The notes under the pieces: model-generated | What the model saw: the letters and a program-made list of their open reading frames with translations, nothing else | Database searches by the model: none | What the model was told of the DNA's origin: nothing | Program-made: the position numbers and the translations under genes | Origin: UBA7359 sp041689615 | GTDB lineage: Bacteria; Pseudomonadota; Gammaproteobacteria; Eutrophobiales; Eutrophobiaceae | Direction of reading: 5' to 3' | Assembly (NCBI GenBank): GCA_041689615.1 | Contig: JBDNFW010000039.1 | Location: 109,548-173,547 of the forward strand | DNA: 64,000 bases | In this document: piece by piece, positions 18,212-25,911 of the stretch | How positions within the stretch are numbered: position 1 is the first letter of the stretch | How the letters are laid out: each line of letters begins with the position of its first letter

Positions 18212-18574
18212 TTATTTTTCGAAATTGGCTCCCATCTCGTTTGCCAGTTGAAAATAACGCTGACTAATCGCCATATCGACACCCACACCCTGCATACCAT
18301 TTTGGTACAAAAGCCCCAAATTGTAGGCAGCAATTGAGTCACCCATATCGACCGCTTTTTCTAACAACTCAAGCGCTTTCTCAGCATTTACCTCAACACC
18401 CGCGCCCTTTTGATAGGCGACTCCCAACATACCAATTGCTTCAGCGATACCCTCATCAGCTAGCGGTTTCAGCAGAAGTAAGGCCTTACCAAATTCACCG
18501 TCAGAAAAAGCCTGACTGACGATTTGTATTGCGTCTTCTACGTTTTTGATTTCTTCCAAATCTTTGGCATCCAT
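18212..18574 (-). CDS. Small Sel1-repeat (TPR-like) protein
   Basis: A 120-residue helical-repeat protein. Two Sel1-like repeats are visible: AEAIGMLGVAYQKGAGV with NAEKALELLEKAVDMGD (about 43-77), and SIAAYNLGLLYQNGMQGVGVD (about 78-98). There is no signal peptide, so it is probably cytoplasmic. Such repeats usually mediate protein-protein contacts; no specific function can be assigned. It lies 11 bp after ytoQ and is probably cotranscribed with it. Between its stop and the mraZ promoter lie about 200 AT-rich bases in which I see no gene. Confidence 0.8.
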   Translation of the reverse strand: MDAKDLEEIKNVEDAIQIVSQAFSDGEFGKALLLLKPLADEGIAEAIGMLGVAYQKGAGVEVNAEKALELLEKAVDMGDSIAAYNLGLLYQNGMQGVGVDMAISQRYFQLANEMGANFEK

Positions 18575-18585
18575 AATCAGATTTC

Positions 18586-19029
18586 CTAACTGGCACTAAT
18601 AACGTATTTCAGTGTTTCGACAACTTGCTCTGGCGTTTGCGCCCAGGCCATTGCTGCGCCATCTACTTCTTTCAACGGATGAATAATCGATTCATCATGC
18701 AAAGTAATATAAGGCTTACTTAAAGCCGCACAACAGCCTGCATCAAACGCTGCATTCCATTGTTTGTATTTATCCCCAAACCGAACAATGGCGATATCAC
18801 ATTTCTCGATCAGATTTTTAGTACGAATACTGTTTACCTTCGACGACTTGTGATCACGCCAAAAATTGTTTTCGTCTTTACCCAAATGATCGCCTGCTGC
18901 ATCGCTGGCATCATGATCCGTAACCGCAGAAGTGTAAGTAATAGGAAGGCCTAGTGCCTCAGTTCCTTTTTTTATTTGCTCGCGCCAATCAGTATGTATC
19001 TCACCCGATAAATAAACAGTCCAATTCAT
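18586..19029 (-). CDS. ytoQ: YtoQ family protein
   Basis: A 147-residue protein resembling the YtoQ family: MNWTVYLSGEIHTDWRE at the N-terminus, the central DHLGKDENNFWRDHKSSKVNSIRT, and GDKYKQWNAAFDAG followed by ITLHDE. The fold looks like a nucleoside 2-deoxyribosyltransferase relative (YLSGEIH start, GDKYKQWNAAFDAG). I know of no established function. ATG 19029 is preferred over 19056 because GAGGAC lies just upstream and it matches the family N-terminus. It is first in a two-gene unit with the Sel1-repeat gene. Confidence 0.85.
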   Translation of the reverse strand: MNWTVYLSGEIHTDWREQIKKGTEALGLPITYTSAVTDHDASDAAGDHLGKDENNFWRDHKSSKVNSIRTKNLIEKCDIAIVRFGDKYKQWNAAFDAGCCAALSKPYITLHDESIIHPLKEVDGAAMAWAQTPEQVVETLKYVISAS

Positions 19030-19211
19030 GCTCTGTCCTCTAAAAATTATTTTCAAATTAGAATAGTTGTTTAGTATTAAAAACGATACAAGTTTGTAAT
19101 AAGTATCATATTTATTCTTTTTTTTAACCTATTTCTGTCATAATCTATTTTAATAACGGCAGACCAGTCTGTTTCTTTATAGCGCGTTTCGATCGCATAG
19201 GAAGACACATC

Positions 19212-20534
19212 ATGAATATGAAAACGCTGGAATCACACTTGGACCAATTCATGATCACTGTTATTGATTGGTCAACCAGTCCACAATTTTATGCGCAATG
19301 CGGTCTGATATTGCTCGCAATCATTTCTTCTTTAAGCTTCGCTTATATTTTAAAAAAATATTCTCCGGTTCTCAGAGAAGAACCCAAACCGGGCTACTTG
19401 TTTTTTCTAAGGAATAAAATTTATCAAGTCCGTGATTTTCTATTTCCGTTATTCAACATTATTGCTCTAAGTCTCGCGATTGAATTGAGTCAATATGCTG
19501 TACAACAAACCTGGCTAATACGTATAGCTGAAAGTCTTGCCGTCGTATTCATGTTGTACTCCATCATAACGCGTTTTATTCCGAATGCGTTTATAAAAAG
19601 TCTAGTGAAATGGATCGCTATCCCGATTGCTGTATTACAAGTCTTTGGTTGGTTGGATGATGTCAGTGCTTATCTTGATACGGTTGATATGCAAGTTGGC
19701 AATATACGCATTTCAGCTTATGCATTAGCTCGAGTCGTTGTTGTTGGAATGATTCTATTCTGGCTAGGTCGCGTTTCAAACAATGCCGGTCAACAAATCA
19801 TCCGAAATATTGATAGTTTGGAAATTGGTACGCGCGAGGTCTTTGCGAAACTGTTTCAAGTCGCACTAGTCGTTATCATCTTTATTCTGCTACTACAGTC
19901 CATGGGTATTAACCTGACTGCACTTGCTGTCTTCGGTGGTGCATTAGGTGTTGGACTTGGTTTTGGATTACAAGCTATCGCGTCGAATTTTATCTCCGGC
20001 ATTATTATTCTTATGGATCGCTCCATTACCGTTGGCGATTACATTGAACTTGAAGATGGTCAAACCGGTATCATACGTGAATTGAAAATGCGTTCGACGA
20101 CCCTGGAAACATTTGATGGCAAAGACATCATGGTTCCAAACGAACGTTTTATAACAACCAATTTTATTAACTGGACACACAAAAATAAAAAGCAACGTTA
20201 TGCCATTAATTTTCAAGTTGCCTATAAAACTGATCTACATGCATTATTTGATCTATTAAGAAAAGTGGTCGCTAGTCATCCACAAGTATTGAGTGGCCCG
20301 GAATTACCTATTGAAGAACGACCCGATGCTGAAATTGCCGGCTTTGGTGAGTTCGGTGTCGATATCCTGATCGAATTCTGGATGGAAGGTATTGATGATG
20401 GCAAGAATCGTGTTGGCGCAGATCTATTACAAATGATCTGGGATGCGTTTAAAGAACACGATATCGAGATTCCATTCCCGCAACGTGAAGTAAGAATCTT
20501 AAACCCGTCAACTGATCAGGCTATCGTTAAATAA
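19212..20534 (+). CDS. MscS-family mechanosensitive ion channel
   Basis: A 440-residue inner-membrane channel expected to relieve turgor on osmotic downshock. The N-terminal half has about five or six hydrophobic segments. The pore helix is the Gly/Ala-rich FGGALGVGLGFGLQAIASNFISG (about 237-259), followed by the beta domain (DRSITVGDYIELEDG, TGIIRELKMRSTTLETFDG, VPNERF) and a C-terminal alpha-beta domain. It is larger than E. coli MscS (286), closer to YbdG/MscM-type paralogues, so a precise name is not given. AGGAAG lies 8 bases before the ATG. Its TAA stop lies in the A/T run ending rnpB on the other strand. Confidence 0.9.
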   Translation: MNMKTLESHLDQFMITVIDWSTSPQFYAQCGLILLAIISSLSFAYILKKYSPVLREEPKPGYLFFLRNKIYQVRDFLFPLFNIIALSLAIELSQYAVQQTWLIRIAESLAVVFMLYSIITRFIPNAFIKSLVKWIAIPIAVLQVFGWLDDVSAYLDTVDMQVGNIRISAYALARVVVVGMILFWLGRVSNNAGQQIIRNIDSLEIGTREVFAKLFQVALVVIIFILLLQSMGINLTALAVFGGALGVGLGFGLQAIASNFISGIIILMDRSITVGDYIELEDGQTGIIRELKMRSTTLETFDGKDIMVPNERFITTNFINWTHKNKKQRYAINFQVAYKTDLHALFDLLRKVVASHPQVLSGPELPIEERPDAEIAGFGEFGVDILIEFWMEGIDDGKNRVGADLLQMIWDAFKEHDIEIPFPQREVRILNPSTDQAIVK

Positions 20535-20538
20535 AAAA

Positions 20539-20877
20539 GAGTCGGCCGATAAGCCGGGTTCTGTCGAGGACAATCATTCATCTGGGATGCATATCGCTAT
20601 GCACCTCAAGCAACCTACCCGGAAACAGTGCGGGCCGCACCATCGTTTCCCTATTTGGTCTTGCTCCAAGTGGGGTTTACCCTGCCACTGCTATTGCTAA
20701 CAGCGCGGTGCGCTCTTACCGCACCATTTCACCCTTACCTATCGAAATAGGCGGTATATTTTCTGTGGCACTTTCCATCGGCTCACGCCGTCCAGACGTT
20801 ATCTGGCACCTCGCCCTATGGAGCCCGGACTTTCCTCTATTGAATCAAGTTCAACAGCGATTGCCTGGCCGACTCTC
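20539..20877 (-). ncRNA. rnpB: RNase P RNA, bacterial class A
   Basis: Catalytic RNA that matures tRNA 5' ends. Reading the minus strand, the conserved core is plain: GAGGAAAGTCCGGGCTCC near the 5' end, GGTAAGGGTGAAA and GGTGCGGTAAGAGCGCACCG in the middle, GGAGCAAGACCAAATAGGG, then GGGTAGGTTGCTTGAG and the 3' block GACAGAACCCGGCTTATCGG. The ends pair as P1 (GAGTCGGCC with GGCCGACTC), followed by six Ts that probably act as terminator. Its place between rsmI and the mra operon is common in gammaproteobacteria. Ends are accurate to a few bases. Confidence 0.97.
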
Positions 20878-20883
20878 GGGGAT

Positions 20884-20911
20884 AGTGTATGGGGAGAAGA
20901 ATTTGATGCAA
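20884..20911 (-). promoter_or_regulatory. Promoter of rnpB
   Basis: On the minus strand TTGCAT (plus 20906-20911), 16-bp spacer, TACACT (20884-20889). A start about 7 bases downstream gives a 5' end at GAGAGTCGG, matching the RNase P P1 stem. The fit with the RNA end is the main support. Confidence 0.6.
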
Positions 20912-20955
20912 GGAAAAAGAAGGTTTAATGAATAAATAAAACCACCCTGAACAAA

Positions 20956-21246
20956 CTAATGAACAATGACCCGCTCCATTTTCTGATACACCTGTTTATT
21001 TTTGTTCTCTAAATTCCAAAGGTTTAGATTAGTTTGCATACTTAACCAAAATCGTGGCGTACTACCCAACACACGGCTCAAACGAATGGCAATATCTTCG
21101 GTCACATCACCACGTTCATTAACTACTTTCGATACTGTGTTTCTGGCAATACCACAGCGTCGAGCCAATTCGCTCACAGTAAGGCCCGTCTCGGGTAAAA
21201 TGACATTGCGAATTAACGCACCAGGATGAGAAGGTTTACGTACCAT
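20956..21246 (-). CDS. higA: HigA-type antitoxin (XRE helix-turn-helix)
   Basis: A 96-residue DNA-binding antitoxin that neutralises the adjacent HigB toxin and represses the operon. The N-terminus KPSHPGALIRNVILPETGLTVSELA is typical of HigA; the helix-turn-helix covers LARRCGIARNTVSKVVN (about 28-44), followed by RLSRVLGSTPRFWLSMQ. The ATG overlaps the toxin stop in TAATG. As usual for HigBA the toxin gene comes first. It lies just upstream of rnpB. Confidence 0.92.
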   Translation of the reverse strand: MVRKPSHPGALIRNVILPETGLTVSELARRCGIARNTVSKVVNERGDVTEDIAIRLSRVLGSTPRFWLSMQTNLNLWNLENKNKQVYQKMERVIVH

Positions 21247-21533
21247 TAGTGATAATCCTCTAAATTAATATCGACAACATCGTTGCCATCCATAAGCCAT
21301 GTAATTCGCCAGTTACCTGTCACGCGAACACTAAACTCGCCCTTACGCTGACCTTTTAATCCATGAAAATATAGACCTGAGATATCTATTTCTTCAGCAA
21401 TTTCAATCGTATCTAGTGCATCCAGAATAACGATTAATCGATCTGCAATTTCTGCACGAATACCGCGTTTATCCGTATAACGCGGATCATCGAAGAAACG
21501 CTTCAATCCCTTGTGGCGAAACTTTTTGATCAT
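21246..21533 (-). CDS. higB: HigB-type toxin (RelE-superfamily mRNA interferase)
   Basis: A RelE-fold toxin expected to cut ribosome-bound mRNA when freed from HigA. From ATG 21533 it has 95 residues: MIKKFRHKGLKRFFDD at the start, GLYFHGLKGQRKGEFSVRVTGNWRITW in the middle with the basic catalytic-type residues, and DINLEDYH at the end. A longer frame to 21572 exists, but it would run through the operator palindrome and adds 13 non-family residues. There is no clear Shine-Dalgarno before 21533. Confidence 0.9.
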   Translation of the reverse strand: MIKKFRHKGLKRFFDDPRYTDKRGIRAEIADRLIVILDALDTIEIAEEIDISGLYFHGLKGQRKGEFSVRVTGNWRITWLMDGNDVVDINLEDYH

Positions 21534-21540
21534 ATACGGA

Positions 21541-21561
21541 ATGTAATCAATATGATTACAT
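21541..21561. promoter_or_regulatory. Palindromic operator and promoter of higBA
   Basis: A perfect 9-bp inverted repeat with a 3-base centre, ATGTAATCA-ATA-TGATTACAT, starts 8 bp upstream of the higB ATG. On the minus strand a possible promoter overlaps it: TTGCAA, 17-bp spacer, TACATT (-10 at plus 21540-21545). Binding by HigA here would block transcription. The palindrome is seen directly; the binding protein is inferred from context. Confidence 0.7.
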
Positions 21562-21598
21562 ATTGCAACCAAAATGCATGCAGAGACGACATAGTTCT

Positions 21599-22582
21599 TT
21601 ATAGCTTACGAGATCGACCTTTCTCGTATTGAGGTTTATCGCGAAGCTTTTGTTCGTTTTGTAATTTCTGAAAATTCTCCCAACGACGTTGGTCGAGTTC
21701 GCCTGATTCCAATGCGGCTTTTATTCCGCACTTGATTTCGGTTTGATGTTGGCAGTTATTAAATTTACATTGCGTCATAAATTCCATCACATCATCAAAT
21801 GCATCTTCAATACCTGTCTCGCAATCACTTAACTGTAATTCTCTTATGCCCGGTGTATCAATTAATATGCCGCCGTCATTGAGTAAATGTAATGAACGTG
21901 ACGTTGTTGTGTGTTGACCTTTACCGTCTTCAGCACTTACGTCTGCGGTTAATTGTTCAGCGTCCGTTAAACTATTAATTAATGTCGATTTACCGACCCC
22001 GGATGAACCGACTAAGGCAATGGTATGACCTTCGTTACATAAATTATTGAGCGTCGTCAGACTTTTTTTATCTTTCGCATTAACACATTCAACACGCAGA
22101 TCCTTTTGTAATGCTTGCACTTCTTGTTTAAATGAGTCCGCATCATCAATCAGATCAATCTTCGTTAGAATGACTACAGGTGTAATTCCTGCTTCAAAGG
22201 CCAAAGCCATGTAACGTTCAATACGCGAAACATTAAAATCCTGATCACAGGACATTACAATAAATAAGGTATCGACATTTGCAGCAATCGTTTGATCATT
22301 CGTTCGCTTACCGGCTGCCTTACGAATCAACACCGTTTCTCGTTCAAGAATGCGTAAAGGACGTTCGCCTTCATTTGGGATTAATATCCAATCACCCACC
22401 GCAAGATTTTTAGGTTCACTGAAAACGCCAACCTCAAACGTTTCAATTCCCTTACTACTCCAAACAATGCAATGACTACGATGGATCTTTGAGATACGTG
22501 CGGGATAAGAAAGAGTTTCTTCTTCGGAGTTTAATTGTTCACCGAAAAATGTTTTCCAGCCTAATTGAGATAAATTAAAAAT
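21599..22582 (-). CDS. rsgA: Ribosome small-subunit-dependent GTPase RsgA, apparent ATT start
   Basis: Circularly permuted GTPase for late 30S maturation. Motif order is TKID (G4), GSSGVGKSTL (G1), DTPG (G3), then a zinc site of three Cys and one His in CKFNNCQHQTEIKCG. The first ATG/GTG/TTG in frame is GTG 22399 (266 residues), which would delete the N-terminal OB-fold. The frame stays open upstream to TAG at 22592-22594 and encodes a family-like N-terminus (FNLSQLGWKTFFGEQ..., YPARISKIHRSHCIVW). ATT at 22580-22582, just after TAGGAA, gives 327 residues, the usual length. I take this as the real start. Confidence 0.88.
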   Translation of the reverse strand: MFNLSQLGWKTFFGEQLNSEEETLSYPARISKIHRSHCIVWSSKGIETFEVGVFSEPKNLAVGDWILIPNEGERPLRILERETVLIRKAAGKRTNDQTIAANVDTLFIVMSCDQDFNVSRIERYMALAFEAGITPVVILTKIDLIDDADSFKQEVQALQKDLRVECVNAKDKKSLTTLNNLCNEGHTIALVGSSGVGKSTLINSLTDAEQLTADVSAEDGKGQHTTTSRSLHLLNDGGILIDTPGIRELQLSDCETGIEDAFDDVMEFMTQCKFNNCQHQTEIKCGIKAALESGELDQRRWENFQKLQNEQKLRDKPQYEKGRSRKL

Positions 22583-22595
22583 AATGATTTCCTAA
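22508..22595 (-). repeat. 88-bp direct repeat, copy 1 (5' end of rsgA)
   Basis: Ungapped match to 24607-24694 with about 76 of 88 identical bases by hand alignment, same orientation. Copy 1 covers the rsgA ribosome binding site and first codons. The two copies bracket the kinase-HDOD gene, 2.1 kb apart. Confidence 0.85.
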
Positions 22596-22779
22596 GGTAA
22601 AGAGCATTTTATATTTTAAAAACAAATTATTTTATAGAGTTTAAATTATAAAGCTCACATTAATACCATATTCTAAAACAGTTCTTCCACTGCTATCTCA
22701 ATTTATCCATCCAAACTGGATTCTCAAGAATCTGTGAAAATTGCCGCTAACTAATTTATCACTTACACAGTATAAAACC

Positions 22780-24270
22780 ATGAACCAAGCCAGTAGCACT
22801 ATGATCGGCCGCTTTGAGGTAAGCAAACGCCTTGGCGAAGGACTCCAGGGTAAGGTTTATTTGGGCTGGGATCCAAGCCTGGAACGACAAGTTGCTTTAA
22901 AGGTCATCACCCCCGTTGGAGGTGATACGGCTTATTCTCAAGATGTCATTGAAGAAGCACGTATCGCTGCACGAATATCACACCCGAACGTAGTTCCCCT
23001 CTATGAAGTTGGCATGTATCGAAATATGCCGTTACTGGTATTTGAATTTGTAGATGGCATGACTCTCAAGAATTATTTAAGTAAACATGGCCGTTTTAAT
23101 GAAAAAGATGTCTTATCTATTATGGTTCGTATTGCCGTTGGATTAGCATGCGCGCACGAACAATGGATCGTCCATCTAGACTTATCACCAAACAACATCA
23201 TGATAGACAAAGAAGGACGGCCGCACATCATGGATTTCGGTTTGGCTCGCGTAGTCGCTGCTAACGATAAAATTAAAACTGAAAAAGATGTTGGCGGCAC
23301 ACCAAGATACATGACACCTGAACATATTGCCGGCAAGGAGTTTAGTCCGGCAACAGATGTCTTCACACTAGGTCTGATGTTTTACGAATTACTAACCAAT
23401 ACGCCAGCAATTAACCATCAAAACTTCGATGATATTATCGATGCCGTTGCACTAGCAGATATTGATTGGGGAAAGCTACAACATCAAGGAATCATGCCGG
23501 AGATCATCGCCGCCTTGCGTGAAATGTTACAAAAAGATCCGGCCAATCGTTATAAATCCACTACCGAATTGGTACCGGTTCTAGATGATGTGATTGCAAT
23601 ACAACGTAGTGAAGACAAAGGCACATTGTCACTTGATTTTTTATTACGCCGATTGCAACGTCGCCCCGAGTTTCTGGCTTGTTCACACAGCATCGCCGAA
23701 ATTAACCGACTGACAGACGAGAAAACCAACACCGACTTTAACCAACTGGGCGCCGTTATTGTTCGCGACTATAGCCTCACCAATCGCGTCATGAAAATTG
23801 CCAACTCGGTCATCTTTGATCGGAGCGGCGATGGCGTTAAAACGATATCTCAGGCTGTCTCGCGACTTGGCCTGAAACTGGTACGCATGATCTGTAATGG
23901 TCTATTATTATTTAATCAGGCCGATGATAAAGACAATGACTTAAAAGATATTCTCGTCGCCTCATTCGTTGCCGGACTCATAGCAAGACACATCACCGCT
24001 TCGATAAAACGTCGTATTGCAGAAGAGGCATTTATTTGTGCACTGTTTCATAATCTGGGAAATCACTTACTCATTTTCTATTTGCCAGATGAGTATGAAG
24101 ATATCAATGCACTTATTTTAAAAGGTGAAGAAGCACATAAAGCAGAACGCGCGATCTTGTCGACAACTACTTCTGCACTTGGCATGGCCGTCGCTGAAAA
24201 GTGGAACTTCCGCCGAGACAATTATCAATTGCATGACACGCCTACCGCCAGAACAATTGGAACCACCTAA
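22780..24270 (+). CDS. Ser/Thr protein kinase fused to HDOD domain (frame breaks near 24220)
   Basis: The N-terminal eukaryotic-like kinase has the Gly loop LGEGLQGKVYLGW (18-30), lysine VALKVI (K41), catalytic loop HLDLSPNN (D134), DFG at 152-154 and the substrate-loop GTPRYMTPEH. An HDOD signalling domain starts about 290 (LNRRPEF-like region, AVIVRDYSLTNRVMKIANS, SQAVSRLGLKLVRMI). There is no membrane segment. The frame is intact through EKWNF, then the last 14 residues are out of frame; the natural C-terminus continues in another frame (next entry). ATG 22780 is preferred over TTG 22741; neither has a good Shine-Dalgarno. The catalytic loop reads HLD instead of HRD. Confidence 0.85.
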   Translation: MNQASSTMIGRFEVSKRLGEGLQGKVYLGWDPSLERQVALKVITPVGGDTAYSQDVIEEARIAARISHPNVVPLYEVGMYRNMPLLVFEFVDGMTLKNYLSKHGRFNEKDVLSIMVRIAVGLACAHEQWIVHLDLSPNNIMIDKEGRPHIMDFGLARVVAANDKIKTEKDVGGTPRYMTPEHIAGKEFSPATDVFTLGLMFYELLTNTPAINHQNFDDIIDAVALADIDWGKLQHQGIMPEIIAALREMLQKDPANRYKSTTELVPVLDDVIAIQRSEDKGTLSLDFLLRRLQRRPEFLACSHSIAEINRLTDEKTNTDFNQLGAVIVRDYSLTNRVMKIANSVIFDRSGDGVKTISQAVSRLGLKLVRMICNGLLLFNQADDKDNDLKDILVASFVAGLIARHITASIKRRIAEEAFICALFHNLGNHLLIFYLPDEYEDINALILKGEEAHKAERAILSTTTSALGMAVAEKWNFRRDNYQLHDTPTARTIGTT

Positions 24271-24578
24271 AAGTGATGAAGATATCCTGCGCCATGCAGC
24301 AAATTTTGCTAATGAGCTATGCACACTTGTCATGTCGAGTGCCGAAGGTATCGATCTGTTACTTGAGGTCAATCCCTTTATTGAACGTCATCAAGCCATT
24401 TTTAAATGGTGATATCACCAAGCTGACACAACTGGTCACTTCAGCAGCAGATAAATTTTCGGACCTCGCACCCGGACTAGGTGTAAATTATAACGACAGC
24501 AGTTTCTGTAATCAGCTCAGTAATTTTTCTTTTGCAATTGAAGAAGCTCTATCACAAAAACAGATAGAAGCTGTCTAG
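24219..24578 (+). pseudogene. Frameshifted C-terminal part of the kinase-HDOD gene
   Basis: Continuation of the HDOD protein in two successive frames. From about 24219 one frame reads AETIINCMTRLPPEQLEPPKSDED and on to FIERHQAIFK (stop at 24410-24412). At the T5/A3 run near 24397-24405 the sense moves to the third frame, NGDITKLTQLVTSAADKFSDL to QKQIEAV with TAG at 24576-24578. Two indels within 190 bp mean either gene decay or base-calling errors. If both were corrected the protein would be about 600 residues. Confidence 0.75.
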
Positions 24579-24606
24579 CAAAAGGCAAAACCTGACTCTG
24601 AAGTTC

Positions 24607-24694
24607 AGAAAGAGTTTCTTCTTCAGAGTTAAATTGTTTTCCGAAACCCGGTTTTCAACCTAATTGAGATAAATTAAAAATAATAGTTTCCTAA
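24607..24694 (-). pseudogene. Remnant of the rsgA 5' end (88-bp repeat, copy 2)
   Basis: Same orientation and frame as rsgA: TAG, GAA ACT ATT ATT TTT AAT TTA TCT CAA TTA GGT, then TGA where rsgA has the TGG of LGW, and later NSEEETLS as in rsgA. Homology stops abruptly at both ends. It is a non-functional fragment left by a duplication or rearrangement around the kinase gene. Confidence 0.8.
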
Positions 24695-24723
24695 ATACTA
24701 TATTTATACTTTAGAAATTTAAT

Positions 24724-25911
24724 CTAGTAATCGTAAATATGTTCGAGTATCTGACCTTCCTCATCAAGTGCATTGATGAAATTTGCCAACCCGACCACTT
24801 TAATGGAATAAATCAGTCGTTGTTTGCCAGATGGAGAAATAATCATAGAGCTAAATAAAAATTGCGCGTCTGCAAATTTCGCTGGCCTGCTCTCGTTAGA
24901 TATAACTGTTACGAGAATGTTATCGTTGCCCGCTATTTCGACGAAATGAATTTCGTTTGACGATAGCTTTGGCATGATATCGGTGAATCCACCCCATCGA
25001 GGTATGGAAATAATCCATTCGCTATCACTGAATTCATGTAATACAGATATGCGTTCATCAATCTCCTTAAAGCTGTTGAAATCCATTTCCCGTGGTGAAG
25101 ATACATGCATCTTCACCTGACCATCTGAGAGATCATAGGCTGATTTTGCCCCAAAACCGATCAATTTTGCATAGAGTGTTTTAAAACCGAACTCCAAGGT
25201 AAAAAGAAATTTTCGTTCAATCTTGCGAATAAAATTTTTGTCGAAAAATGAAGTATCCGTCCAAATCTTTTTTAACCATTTCGAAAATGAAAACAAATAC
25301 CATGGTTCATGATAGATTAATTCACCATAAGCTGCATGTGCTTGCCGGATTAATAGATCCTCTGGTGTTGGTTCAGATGCTGTCCAGTAACTGAATCGTC
25401 CGATGGTAGTTTCGTATAATCCCTTAATCAAAAATTCTGCGGTGGTGCTTACACCTATGACCAACAGCATAGTCTTATACTCGCTATTTGCGGGATATAC
25501 ATCTTTGGTAAGATGGATAACACGATCATATAGTCGCCAATATTCATCAATACTTGCAAAGAATGGAAAATTACTGGGATTATTTCCACTACTCAAATAA
25601 TGAGCATACTCGTTAGGGTTAAAGACCAAATACCATTCTGGTAATGTCAGATAGGTTTGTTCTTCACCCTTAATATACGCTGGAATATTAGAAACTATTT
25701 GCTGTTTAACTTTTGATTCAATCTTACTAGTAGAAGTATAACTGCCAAGTGGATCGATGAGCTTGTCTTGGTAATATGGATCACCACTTGACCAAACAAC
25801 AACAGTAAGAACAAAGATAAAGAGCATTGTGACTACAAGCGCCAATAGCCCGGACTTGAATATCCACTTGGGAATTTTTTGCCACATGGATTTATAGAGT
25901 ATCTGTACCAT
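24724..25911 (-). CDS. Uncharacterised membrane-anchored protein
   Basis: A 395-residue protein I do not recognise. One strong membrane segment (about 19-41) follows a basic N-terminus (KSMWQKIPKWIFK), so most of the protein is probably periplasmic. Distinctive stretches: TYLTLPEWYLVFNPNEYA (about 85-102), STTAEFLIKGLYETTIGRFSYWTASE (about 155-180), and a C-terminal region with beta character (SEWIISIPRWGGFTDIMPKL). It follows the FAD/methyltransferase gene with no gap (TAA then ATG at 25914-25909), implying coupled expression and possibly a shared pathway. The rsgA remnant lies just after its stop. Confidence 0.75.
   Translation of the reverse strand: MVQILYKSMWQKIPKWIFKSGLLALVVTMLFIFVLTVVVWSSGDPYYQDKLIDPLGSYTSTSKIESKVKQQIVSNIPAYIKGEEQTYLTLPEWYLVFNPNEYAHYLSSGNNPSNFPFFASIDEYWRLYDRVIHLTKDVYPANSEYKTMLLVIGVSTTAEFLIKGLYETTIGRFSYWTASEPTPEDLLIRQAHAAYGELIYHEPWYLFSFSKWLKKIWTDTSFFDKNFIRKIERKFLFTLEFGFKTLYAKLIGFGAKSAYDLSDGQVKMHVSSPREMDFNSFKEIDERISVLHEFSDSEWIISIPRWGGFTDIMPKLSSNEIHFVEIAGNDNILVTVISNESRPAKFADAQFLFSSMIISPSGKQRLIYSIKVVGLANFINALDEEGQILEHIYDY

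Noticed and set aside
20708..20935. 75-codon plus-strand ORF
   Set aside because: Lies across the RNase P RNA on the opposite strand; explained by rnpB.
21599..22399. RsgA beginning at GTG 22399
   Set aside because: It would lack the OB-fold that binds the 30S subunit, while the upstream frame is open and encodes that domain.
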